From Thysanoteuthis rhombus (lineage: Eukaryota > Mollusca > Cephalopoda > Oegopsida > Thysanoteuthidae), in the NCBI GenBank assembly GCA_963457665.1, contig OY735211.1, forward strand, positions 37,706,217 through 37,770,216: a DNA stretch of 64,000 bases, read 5' to 3'. The translations under genes and the position numbers were made by a program. Below the pieces are notes generated by a model that saw only the letters and a program-made list of their open reading frames with translations, was not told where the DNA came from and did not search any database. Below, piece after piece: positions 22,862 through 33,537 of the stretch (positions are counted from its first letter, which is position 1; each line of letters begins with the position of its first letter).

Positions 22862-22920
22862 TCTCTCTCTCTCTAACGCATACACACACACGCGCACACA
22901 CACACACACACACACACAAT
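22190..22920. repeat. CA/TA/TG/CT microsatellite cluster
   Basis: Alternating (CA)n, (TA)n, (TG)n, (CATA)n and (CT)n blocks, including a (CT)n run at 22827-22875 and (CA)n at 22880-22918. All long frames here (His-Thr, Ile-Tyr, Cys-Val polymers) are artefacts. Confidence 0.95.
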
Positions 22921-23201
22921 TAAGTTCGCGCGATTACCGAAAAATCCAGTTGGGGTTTCCAAAAATAAAAATAAAAATCTTAAGTAAAAAAAATAACTCC
23001 TCTCTCTTATCGTCATGTTCTCTCGTTCTTCTTTCGTCTCTCTTTCACTCCCTCTGTGTCTCTCTCTCTCTCTCTCCTCCCTCCCTCCGCCTGTAAAAGA
23101 TATCCCCCCTCTATCTACCACATCCAAACCCAACGCTCTGACCACATTACAATCTCTCCATCCCTTTACTCTCCTTTTCATCAACCATTCACGATTTTCT
23201 A

Positions 23202-23260
23202 TGACGTCTCCAAGCTCAGCCTACTCCACACTGGAAACCACGCCCCTTCATGTATATAAG
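23202..23260 (+). promoter_or_regulatory. TIS11 core promoter: CRE-like, GC and TATA boxes
   Basis: TGACGTCT at 23202-23209 is one base from a full CRE. CACGCCCC at 23239-23246 is a KLF/EGR/Sp1-type site. TATATAAG at 23253-23260 is a TATA box, predicting transcription start near 23280-23290. This lies about 330 bp upstream of the proposed start codon. A CRE plus TATA layout suits an immediate-early gene, which TIS11 genes are in other animals. If transcription starts at or before 23279, an upstream frame of 18 codons (23279-23335) would precede the main start. Confidence 0.55.
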
Positions 23261-23614
23261 CTCGACCAGTCCCCCGTCATGTTGACTCGCTCTAGAAACG
23301 GCTGCGAGCAAATGCGAACACGGTGTAACTTATGAAACAACTTAAATGCAAATATATATAAGTGTACGGTTCTAATATAAACAAAAACATTGAGAGCCTT
23401 GAAGAAGAAAAAAAAAAAAAAGAAAACTAACGCGCAGTTGTTTATTGGAACCCCTTGAAAGAACTTATTATTCACCAACGACGCACGGGAAAATTTAACC
23501 AAGACATCGCTGACTTATTTTCAATTTTTTTTTTCATATTAATTAATTTATCACCATCTATTCCTTCTTCAGAAAGAAGGGAGAAATCAAAACTTGTACA
23601 CATCCTACCGGACT

Positions 23615-23659
23615 ATGTCTAATACTAGTACTGTGTACGATTGTAGGGATACCTTTATG
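23615..23659 (+). CDS. TIS11: TIS11/ZFP36-family protein, exon 1 (proposed)
   Basis: Fifteen codons, MSNTSTVYDCRDTFM, begin at the first ATG downstream of the TATA box and end exactly at a consensus splice donor (ATG|GTAAGT) in phase 0. Exon 2 begins in phase 0 at 26747, so the two join without a shift. In vertebrate ZFP36L1/L2 and other animal TIS11 genes a very short first exon encodes an N-terminal peptide with an acidic/aromatic core, followed by one intron. The TVYDCRDTF here resembles that peptide only loosely. A purine sits at -3 of the ATG. The assignment is an inference from position, phase and gene architecture. An alternative first exon cannot be excluded without transcripts. Confidence 0.6.
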
Positions 23660-26600
23660 GTAAGTAAACTTTTTAATCGTATTGTTTCTTTATCTTTTTG
23701 TTATATTTTTTTCAACATAAACATGTATCTAACGTACGGGTTGAGAATGTCAAGTTATATAATATTCACTCACACGTCAGAGCTTCAACAGGACTAAAGA
23801 AATTTTTTATTATGCGGGTCTCTACACACACGAACATAGGCTCTAATATCGAAGGCCCCCACCCCTTGAATAAGAAAACGCCGTTTGCAAGTTCCCGCGT
23901 GTTTAACTCATGCATTACCCATGCCTTTGTGTCTTGAAGTACTGTACCCACCGAATTTTCACCCTTCTCGAGGTAGAATCTCCTTGAGGATTCAATTTTC
24001 TCAGTTCGGCAGTTTGTTTTAAAATTGACTGATCTGAAATTTGTTTTGATGTAATGGAAGGATCTTTCAAAAATCCATAGCTCGCCTCTTTATCTTTCCG
24101 TGAGTAATTGCCATAGGAGCCCCCAGCCCCTAACTGTCAGCCGTCTTCCTTTATTTACCCTGCTTGTTGTTGTCTACAGGCATGCCTCGCGACTTGATTT
24201 CATATCGGGGCTATTTCTCTACCAACTGGATTGTGTACATCGTCGTCTCTCCCTTGCCGGTAGGGTAAGCTGACCGTGGGGATTTTTTTATCCCTTCATG
24301 TAGATACATCTGTGGGTCATGCGTGGGATAAAACGAACTGGTGCGCGGGGTCTGTTCTTACTCGGATTATAATCCCCGCTTGTCGGGTATTACTAAGAAC
24401 GAAAAGTATTCTGCTTCAGACCTGTTTTTGTTTTTTTTTCAATTTTTCTCTTCTTACCTCCCATCAAGATCCGAGTTGTGAAGACAAATCAACTTGGCCA
24501 GCAATGGTAGTGTCGAAATATATATATATATGATGGTAGAACTATCAGTGGAAGGGCATAAGTTTATTTCATGTTCTGAAATTTTACTTGACGGCTGAGA
24601 GTAGCTACTACACTTTTTTTTTTTTTTTTTTCTTTTCCTTTTCGATCCTTCGATTATGAACTCGTTAAAATGATAGCTTCTATCATCCTATAACTATAAG
24701 ACTTGCCTGTGCAATAGACTGCTTCTATCGTAACCTGAACTGATCGTATACTGTTCAATTGAAATTATTACAACAGGTCGACGTGATGAGTCATTCGACT
24801 TTATCTCACTCCTACCCGAGATCCCAGATCTGAAATTTCAGAACGCAGAAATTATCTGCTGGTTAACTTGAATTAGATGAACTAATCGAGTCTTTAACCG
24901 CCGGTATTCGAAAATTCTACTGAGGGCGTGGTCAATGTCTTTTCGAACTTTTTACTGTTTTTAATGAACTCCACAACTTATCTCATTGAAGAGCCTCCAG
25001 CTGTATAAAGTCTCATTTTATTTTGATTTTACTGACCTTGATGACGCTGCTATACATTGAAGCCAGATATTGTGATATACTTGTATGAAGTTGGTCTCGT
25101 TTAGTATGTAATAGTCTCCACGAACCATTGGCGGGCTGCGGATGTGATGTGACACGCTGGCATGAACTCGAAATATCAATTGGAATTGTAAATATCAATT
25201 CAAATTGAGCACTCCAACCTTTCCACCATTCTGGTTAAAAATCCGAAATTGTGACTCCTTGTTTTTCTTGAGGGGGGGGGGGGCTCCAATATAACGAAAT
25301 TAACTTACAACACGGTTTCTATCACGATCCTGATACAAACCTGACTTAATGGCTGTCAACTCCAGGGCATAAGTTAGTAGTTTATAATAACTGAACACGT
25401 ATATATATATATACACGCATACAACCCCTAACAATGACATCTAACTACACTACGTTCGTTTTATATGAGCATAAACTAAGGTTCTGTCTCTAGATCGTTG
25501 ATAAATTCCATCAAGCTGGTTCGAGAAACGAGGCCAACAATTGTGTATATGTGCGGCACATTCTGCCTGTTACTTTTTTCTCCTGTCTGCTTTCGACCAT
25601 TTTTAACTGGGTCAGTCAGAACAGAAGTGTTGGCTGCGTACAACTAACTAGCTTGCATGTTTCTCGTTTTATCTCCCGCTAGTAAACCTGCTCTGCAAGC
25701 TTGAGTCTCTGAATCTTCCTCGCATGTAGAAACTTATAGCGTAGTACTGCATGATATTCATTTACCTCTGAAAACTTCACAGAAGTTTTATTAATTAGAA
25801 CGATCAATGTTCATAACTTTGAGTTATTCCTGGATGAGATTAACTTAATTCTAGGACTCCCCTATGCACCTAGTGCCTGAAGATCCGGGTTTCTTGTCCA
25901 TGTTGAAACAGACGCTCCCTCTTAGTGGCGAGTACTTCCTCTCTGGTGGGCATGATGATTGAATGGATGTTTTACATCTCCAAAATTACAAACCAACATT
26001 TGGTAGCTCAGGTGTGTGTCCTGCTGCATCGACACATCCGGATTTGTTTTCCTACTACCCACGTCTAGGGCTCACATGTGAATAAAGGGAATTATGATTG
26101 AAGCTGCCGTGTGAAAACTTGTCCCTCTTTGACATTTATTGGATTAGGGCTAGCCTGACCCTGTGAGTGCCTATTGCTTAAAATAAGTGGAACTATTAAC
26201 CAATTTTTCTCCTGAGAAGTACTGTTCGTATTATGGAATGTATTCGATTCGTTGTCTTGAATCGAGTGGTGTTGGTAGTGTACTCACTATTCGTGTACCG
26301 AAGGTGGTAGCAGTTGTGGCCAGTCGGATCTTGACATATCACGTGCCATTGCTTTTCCCGCTCCTGTGGAAATAATCTGATGCAAGTAGTATGGTTTGAT
26401 TCGATCTTGAATCACTATCTGGGAATCATCTAACTAATTAGTAGTACACGAAGTACCAATCGACCAGATGATCAGTCTGTGACTAGATGTGGAAACTTCA
26501 ACTGAACGAATTATTCGACTGACTTCGGTGTCAAAAGATTCGTAATCCGTGACCAAATGGTGATCGTTCCTCAGTGGCTATTCCAAGATGACCATCTGGC

Positions 26601-26746
26601 TCGAACGGATAGTGATAATTCAGTGTCACGTAGGTTTCTGAATCGCGAAGTGAATAGTGGTTCTTTCATTCAACTAGTAAGCTTTATGATATACATCTCA
26701 ACGTATGAGCGAAAAAGTAATCAAACTTTTATCTTGTTTTTTTCAG
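23660..26746 (+). other. TIS11 intron 1
   Basis: Bounded by GTAAGT at 23660 and a pyrimidine-rich acceptor ending TTTTTTTCAG at 26746. The interior is AT-rich with poly-T and poly-G runs and short (TA)n tracts at about 24519 and 25401. I see no SINE, LINE or second gene in it. The open frames of 60-120 codons inside have no coding character. The 121-codon frame at 26557-26922 crosses the acceptor in another phase and is not the coding frame. Confidence 0.6.
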
Positions 26747-27967
26747 AATCAAACGAATTCCCACATCCGGTCGTCGACAGTAGACCGCAAGGCCGTTGGT
26801 GGACCCGTGGACAATGCTCGGAGTCGGAAGTGTTCGAGCTCCTCCGTCTTACCGCCTCAGTATCTTCGCATGAACAGTGCTCACCCGTCTTCAAATATGA
26901 TCTCGCTGAGTACGTCAAATAATCTGAAGTACGACCGCAGCCTCAGTGAACCTTCTGACACGCGCATGGCTTCCAATCAGAATCAGTTGAGTCACATAAA
27001 CTCCAACAAATACAAGACTGAGCTGTGTCGGTCGTTCGACGAGAGTCGGCAATGTAAATATGGGGAAAAGTGTCGCTATGCTCACGGAAGCACAGAACTA
27101 CGCACACCAGCCAGACACCCGAAATACAAGACGGAACCGTGCCGCACCTACCACTCCAGTGGGTTCTGCCCCTACGGTCCGAGGTGTCACTTTATACACA
27201 ACGAATACGAACGAAAGAACACACAGTCGCCGAACAGCGGCCCCACCAATAACTCCGGCGGAAACAGCCCTACCAATATCAATCAGGGTCCCGTAGTGAA
27301 GGAGAATACCAATCATAGCGGTACTTCGTCTAATTCGAGTTTGTCTCCGCAGCACTCTCCCACTCTCCCCCTCTTCCACACTCAGATGTCCCAAACCAGT
27401 ACATCATTTGCAAACAACGGCGGTAACATGAATTTTGGCATGCGACCAAAATCTGTCAAATTTAATTCCACCAGTTCTTCCTCGTTGGGTTCCACATCAG
27501 ACTCCCCTCCGTCCAGCGTAACAGACAGTCCTACACTCAGTCTCAGCCCGCTTTTCTTCAGTGATGACTTTCCAGGATCCAACAGTGCCTATACTTTGTC
27601 CTCTTCTCCTTCCTCATCTTCTCCCAGTTCTACACCACTGTCTTCCTCTTCAAGTTCCACATCCATCTCTGGACCCACAATCACACTCGATGGACTAACA
27701 GGTAACCTCAGCACCGCCTTTGACCTCTTGACCATTTCGGAGTGTTCACAAAACCTTTCGACAACGAGCCGGTTAAACACGACTGAGCGTCTTCTTATTG
27801 ATGATAAACTGCTGCTCCAGAATTTTTCTTATAAGTCGAATTACATCCAGAACGGAAGCTTCTTCACGGATAAACCTTATGAGACTGCCAAATTTTCTAA
27901 CAGCGTGGGATGGACTTATGGTGGGTTTCCAGATTATGGCCGTTCTCTCTTGCAGACTTCTGAATGA
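26747..27967 (+). CDS. TIS11: TIS11/ZFP36-family mRNA-decay factor, exon 2
   Basis: This exon encodes 406 residues (421 with the proposed exon 1). The protein binds AU-rich elements in mRNA 3' UTRs and recruits deadenylation machinery, acting mainly in the cytoplasm. Numbering the joined protein, finger 1 is C109-X8-C118-X5-C124-X3-H128 with lead-in KYKTELC. Finger 2 is C147-X8-C156-X5-C162-X3-H166 with lead-in KYKTEPC. The 18-residue linker is canonical. 'DRKAVGG' near residue 28 and 'DRSLSEP' near residue 78 match conserved N-terminal boxes. The latter, R-x-x-S-x-P, is a 14-3-3-type phosphosite. A Ser-rich stretch spans about 299-322, preceded by 'SPTLSLSPLFFSDDF', resembling a conserved ZFP36L segment. 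The C-terminal NOT1-binding motif typical of vertebrate members is not evident. The acceptor is TTTTTTTCAG|AAT. The first ATG of the open frame (26705) is intronic. Confidence 0.95.
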   Translation, partial: NQTNSHIRSSTVDRKAVGGPVDNARSRKCSSSSVLPPQYLRMNSAHPSSNMISLSTSNNLKYDRSLSEPSDTRMASNQNQLSHINSNKYKTELCRSFDESRQCKYGEKCRYAHGSTELRTPARHPKYKTEPCRTYHSSGFCPYGPRCHFIHNEYERKNTQSPNSGPTNNSGGNSPTNINQGPVVKENTNHSGTSSNSSLSPQHSPTLPLFHTQMSQTSTSFANNGGNMNFGMRPKSVKFNSTSSSSLGSTSDSPPSSVTDSPTLSLSPLFFSDDFPGSNSAYTLSSSPSSSSPSSTPLSSSSSSTSISGPTITLDGLTGNLSTAFDLLTISECSQNLSTTSRLNTTERLLIDDKLLLQNFSYKSNYIQNGSFFTDKPYETAKFSNSVGWTYGGFPDYGRSLLQTSE

Positions 27968-30900
27968 ATTTTTAAGGACGTAGCAACAAATTTTCCGTTT
28001 CTGACCTTGTGTCAATTAACTCCCCTTTTTTTTTTTTTCTTATTTTCTTCAGAGGGAAAATTTTGATAGTATTTGCTTTAATTTGGACGTTTTAGACCTT
28101 TTCCCAGTTCACTAAAGTATAGCTGGATATTTTTTTATCATTTTGAAAGAAAATTGACTAGGACAGTAATTTTTCTTATAATTGAGAAACCTCTTTTTTT
28201 TTTTCCTCCCTACGAAGGATAGTTCACTTTTTAAACCATAATATATAGCAAGGTTGGTAAGAATATTTTTGTACTATATATTCTTTCAACTACATCAGGC
28301 TTTATCAGCCTGCATAGTAATTTTATGTTGTCCTCTGAAAATAGACCTGGAATACCTATATATATTTATATTTTAATTCACCCACCTAATATCCATCTCC
28401 TCAACCGACCCCCCTTTCCACTCATATATTGATTAACCTATTTATTGTGAATTTGTAAAAAAAGATAACGGCATGGTTTTTTAAAGTCACAATTAAACTC
28501 TTCGCCCTCACTCTCCCTTTTCTAGTAAATTAATTGTTACTTAAGTCTATAAGGATTGGAAGATTCTTTTAATGGAGGTTGAAATCGAGAACACTTGCTC
28601 GGTGTACTACGAATCAGATTGAATTAACGTTTATTTGAGTAGTTAGGTTGTGAAATGATATATCTAGTGTTTTTTGTTTTTGTTCTTGTTCTGTCTGAAC
28701 GCACAATTTCATTTGTAAATTTGAAGTTTTTTGTAAAAAAAGAAAAAAAGTTGAGGGTGACATTCCACTTCAGCCTTTAAAAATAATAAAAATGGGTCCA
28801 ACTCTTGAGTACTTGTAAAGCTTTTTAAAAGCAAGTGTTAGATGTCCTTGAAACATTATCAGCGAAAACGATTTCTTGGTGCTAAATGGATGTCTTATTC
28901 TCTTTCCAATCCGAAATATTCTTCCTTATTCCATGCATGCATTGTTCGAAGTTCTTTTTGAAAAAAAAAGTGCCTCGATCGATATCACTGAAAATTCATA
29001 CTAAATCCCACCAAATGATGAGCATTTTTTTTCTTCGCTTGTCTCTAAATCAGATCATTTAGTTTATCATTCCACCTACGAAACAAAAAACCTAACAATA
29101 AAATCAAAGATTATACATTAACAAATTTTTTCCCCCCGTTTTTAAACTGCGACAGACGGCTAATAGTGATGGTTATTACTACTACTGCAATGGATGATAT
29201 CTCCTTCGCAGTTAAGGGGCTAATTTCTTATTTATTTTGAAAAAGGCTATTTATTTCTAACTTATGATTTTCAAAATATTTCCTTGGAAAAAACGAGTGT
29301 GGATTCTTTTGTCAGTACAACACGAAGTGCCTAATTGGGGATTTTTTTTTTCTTTCATCTAATGGTGCATATAAACCCGTCTGTTTTCTCGACCCTTTGC
29401 TAAATCTAAGTGCCTAAATACTTCTGACCTTCCCCCTTTTTTCCATAAGAGCCCCCCTTCCCTGAACTTGATTGTAAATATTTACATATTGTATCTAAAT
29501 TCTTACTCTTGTTGTCTCAGGTGGTCCATGTCACCCTGGGATTGTGTGTACAATATTGTGAAGAACCCTCCCTTATCAAGTTTTGTTTTTAAAATTAGTA
29601 GATTCCTACCCCTTGAAGACCTTATTATGTGTGCAATTTATAGTATGTCTTCTTTTTTTGTTTATTTTTTTTTTCTTATAGTTTTGTGTTGTGTGGGAAC
29701 TTTTTTAATGGCATTTTAACTCTGTATACACCTGCTTGTGTTCTTTTAATTTTTTTTTCTTTCCTTGAAAACCTAATGGGACCAATTTGAGTTTTCTTTT
29801 TCTAAATTATATTTTTGACATGAATGTATATGTATGACTTTCTCTCCCCTCCCTTACCCCCTTTTTTTTTTTCTTTATTCTCCTAGAAAAACTAAATAGG
29901 GTGTGGGATTTGAACATGAATCATTTTCCTGGCCTTGTACCGGTGTTCTGCAGTGTTCATGAATTTTTTTTTTTTTTCTTTTTTTTTTTTTATGTGAACT
30001 TATATACTATCTAAACCGTCAATCAACACACAACACCCACACTTGTCTATTATCCAGATGCAGAACTTTGAAAAAAAAGAAACAAAACATAAATCCCTTC
30101 CTTACTGGGTTACAGGACGATTGGCCTCTGTTTTTAAAATATGATCTCTTTAGAAAATGCAAAAAACCTTAAAGGGCCACTTAATTTTTTTTTAAATTTT
30201 TTTTTCTCCACTTTACCCCAAATTGAACTTAGTCTTTGGACCAATTAAAAGTAGACAAGTTAATTTGGCTGAACTCTTTTCGTTGCAGGTTGAAACTTAG
30301 CCTGCTTACTTTATGACTAACTTTTTTTTTTCTTTTTTTTTTTGCTTTGAAAGAAAAAAGAAATGCAGAAAAAATTTGAGAACTTTGCAAAAGTTTTTCT
30401 TCTATTTAATTTATTTATTTTAATTTATTGCTATCTTCTAAATTCTTAGTTTTTACCCATCTATCTCTCTTCTGTCTTGAGCCATCAACATGAAGAAAAA
30501 AAGTAATTCTTGATTTTTAGGGAGGGGGACTAGTTATAATTTGAGAGTGAAGCTTTTGAAGACGTTCTGTATTTCTATCGGCTATGTTGATGGCAAAATA
30601 TTTTCCTAACTTGGTTAATGATTTTTTTTGTTTTCATTTAAAAAGAATTAACTGCAACTGCTGCCGAACTATGAATTATCTACGTGTTGTAAAGGGCACA
30701 AATACCTCCTCATCGGAATGCAATAGAGTGGGAGTGAAGAAAAAGAAAGGATCTTGTCCCCTTTTTTAATAGATAATGCCTAAATTGTATTTTTCTTATA
30801 TATACTCCCCTTGGAAAAAAGATGCTTCTAAGATCCGAGCACTTATTTTTTCTAGAACCGTTTTTACTGCGTCTATTACTCTACTAAATTATAAAGAATA

Positions 30901-31270
30901 TTTATTATGGATTTTTTAAAGAAAAATGCATTTTGCCACTATTTATTGGTCAGTATCGACAATCCCTGACCCCTGACCCCCGTCACTGCAAGACCCCCCC
31001 TTTTCTCTCCACCTCCATCCAGATCACCCCATGCCCCCCACCCAACAGTGGATGACACTCAGTTGTAACCCTATCTCCAATCCCTCCTCTTCCTATTCCC
31101 CTTCCCCCCAAATCCACCCTGTCCGTCAGTCATGTATTCTATCTACATGCCAGAAGACGAACAGACCTATTTATGTTTCTATTGTGTTTTTAATTTTAAG
31201 TCTTTCGCAACTCTTTAATTTTTAATAATGTCGACGTCTGAACCAAACAAATAAAAAATTTTTGAAAACA
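27968..31270 (+). other. TIS11 3' UTR, long and AU-rich
   Basis: After the TGA the sequence is T-rich, with many poly-T runs and no SINE, LINE or microsatellite, unlike the flanking DNA. UAUUUAU heptamers start at 28363, 28439, 29229, 29248, 30412, 30899, 30940 and 31168. Those at 29228-29236 and 30411-30419 are full UUAUUUAUU nonamers, the preferred ZFP36-family site. A Pumilio-type UGUAAAUA lies at 29473-29480. AATAAA signals at 28785, 29097 and 31250 could give short and long forms. The UTR extent is inferred from composition and signals, not from transcripts. Confidence 0.6.
31250..31255 (+). terminator. Poly(A) signal, distal
   Basis: AATAAA followed by a T-rich downstream element at about 31280-31310. 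It lies 3.3 kb after the stop and just downstream of the last AU-rich heptamer. The sequence composition changes after this point. Confidence 0.5.
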
Positions 31271-33537
31271 CATCAACTTCTTTTTCTTTTTTTTTTTTCT
31301 TTTTTCTCTTGCCTATGTATATTATGCACCAGTCATGGTATATGTCACCTGGTGAGAAGGATGGTTATATAATTACGACAGCTTTCTACCACAACTCCCT
31401 GGGTTGGTCCCTACTGTTGAATTGTTGGTCGAACATGATTACATCAAATCTTATTCTTCCATCTCCTAAATGTCCATTTTCTTGAACTCTTATGGACCAT
31501 TTTCAAGTTAACCCAATGTCCCTGCAAATCTATATTTGTATGAACTAATCTGGAGAACTTCTTCAGACTTGCCCCCTCTCCTTCACCTCTCTCATACTCA
31601 GGGTATTGTGGTAAGAGTGAATTCATTGTTGTAACTGGAGACCTGATGGTCAGAAACTTTTTTTCAGTGTTTTGAAATATCTTGTGTAGATTTTTTTCTA
31701 TTCACAGACTTCTTGATTATTTCCCCTGGTGTAAGTATCTTATTTTCATGAGCCATTGTGTAATCTACTGGGTGATTTCTTGGGCATGATACAGTATGTG
31801 TGCATCAGTCTGATGGAAACGTGACCTTGCAGAATGATCTTGTTTGATTTCAAAAGCTAGTTCAATTTCCTGATATCACATGCTATTAATGTGACAGTTG
31901 CATCCTGTCCCTGTCTGGAACATCCTAAGACAAATATCCACGCCCCACCCCATCCCAAAATGAGACTACATAACCTTACCCACTTGTGGAGAGGTTACAT
32001 ATGTGAACTTGACTCTGACCAAGAAATTGAGTGACTGGTACTTCTTGGAGCTATAATCGATCACTTATTCAGATTAAATGATATACATCCTGATGAGAGG
32101 GGTGTCTCCTCTGTGGAAGTATCTTTTCTCTCCACCATCATTGACCAAACAATTCACTCCAATTAGTTCACTGAAATTTGTTCCCTAATATCTGGAGGAG
32201 TAATTTCTGCAAGATGACCTTTTTGTGCTTATGTGAGACAACGATCATATTGGTATGAAATGGAGATCCAGTGTATTGATTTTGGATAATTGATGATCCC
32301 CCACCCTCTGACCCTGATTTATTCTGATTTTCATTTTGGGAGTGCAGTCTGGTCTTGCAAGAAGATCCTCAATGTAAGGAATGGAAAATAACTTATCATC
32401 TGACTTATGCTTTCGAATGTGTGTCCTGCTCCTGCTATAGAAGGTAATGATTGATATGTGAGCTAGTAGCTGTTGCTGGGACTGGAAAGCAAGATTTCTG
32501 ATCAACTGAATCGACTTCAGATTTTGAACCAATGCTATCCTCGTATGAATTTCCTGATCATACCATGGAAAGAGCAGATAATGCCTATCTATTTGTTCCT
32601 CGCTTTAGTGCCTGATTGACATGGATTTATAGGTATACCATACACCTGTTGGAACTTGGCAATTCCTTGTGAGGTTAATGCTTAACCCATGTACTGCCAA
32701 AAGAGTTCTACGCTGTTCTCACTAGAGAATGGTGTTACACTGTAATCATTGTGGTATAAGGTTCCAAGATTTTCTGTCAGTACTGACTATCTGAGATTTC
32801 TTTTACACCAAATATAGACATTCATTTTAACACAACAGCAACACCCTGACCATGCTTCTTACTGTTCTGAGATACTCCTGTATAATGCTGGTTGTTGTTT
32901 CAAAGCTTTGCGATTGATGTGACCTACGAGTGGAGTAAAGGATGTACTAATATACATATAAGTATATATATCCTTTTTTTAGTGAGGATGGTTGGTGGAG
33001 CTGTTGACTACTGGAGAAAATGACCTGCTGTAAGGAATGTTAGTGGCAAAGCTTGCGAGTTTGACCGTTGGAAAACTATTGACTAGGGCTTTTGTGTAAG
33101 GCCTACATCAGTCGGAAAAAATTTTTTTTTTTTCTTTTCTTTTTCTTCTAAATTTTGAAACCTCAGAATTTTTAACTCATTCCATCCCCTGAGATATCCC
33201 GTCTTGACATACAACTTTTTGAGTCATTCTGTGGCACTCTGGATAATCCATGTTGATGTATTAACTGCAGCTGGAGGTAAAGAGTTTCAGCGATTCTTTG
33301 CAATATATGGAAGCCCTGAGATACCTCATTATTAATCGCAGTTGAAAGGAAATGTTATTGAGTTCACCACTGAACTGCATTTTCTGTCATTAGCAGGCTA
33401 CAGGTTTTTGCGATGGCCCTGAAGGAACTGCTTATTATTAGTTATTGCAGTTCCCTGGATGTATTGTCATCATTTCTCTCTAGTTGTATAGTTACATTTT
33501 TTTCATTGAGCTTGCACTGACCTACCTCTTCTCCTAG
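31271..33537. other. Unassigned; short open segments only
   Basis: Composition is more balanced than the flanking repeats. Short + frames are visible, for example 32347-32443 bounded by 'gtgcag' and 'AAG|GTAATG', and a frame from about 33158 to 33335. There is weak internal repetition around 33186-33470, where units beginning 'ccctgagata' or 'ccctgaagg' recur. I recognise no protein. See the candidate gene immediately downstream. Confidence 0.3.

Noticed and set aside
22286-23096. A 258-codon + frame
   Set aside because: It consists of microsatellite translation (Cys-Val, His-Thr, Ile-Tyr, Ser-Leu). No folded-protein segment is present.
26705-26746. ATG at 26705 as the TIS11 start
   Set aside because: The 14 codons include a polypyrimidine acceptor (TTTTTTTCAG). 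An upstream short exon fits the family better.
26557-26922. 121-codon + frame overlapping TIS11 exon 2
   Set aside because: It is in a different phase and spans the intron/exon border. The CCCH frame is clearly the real one.
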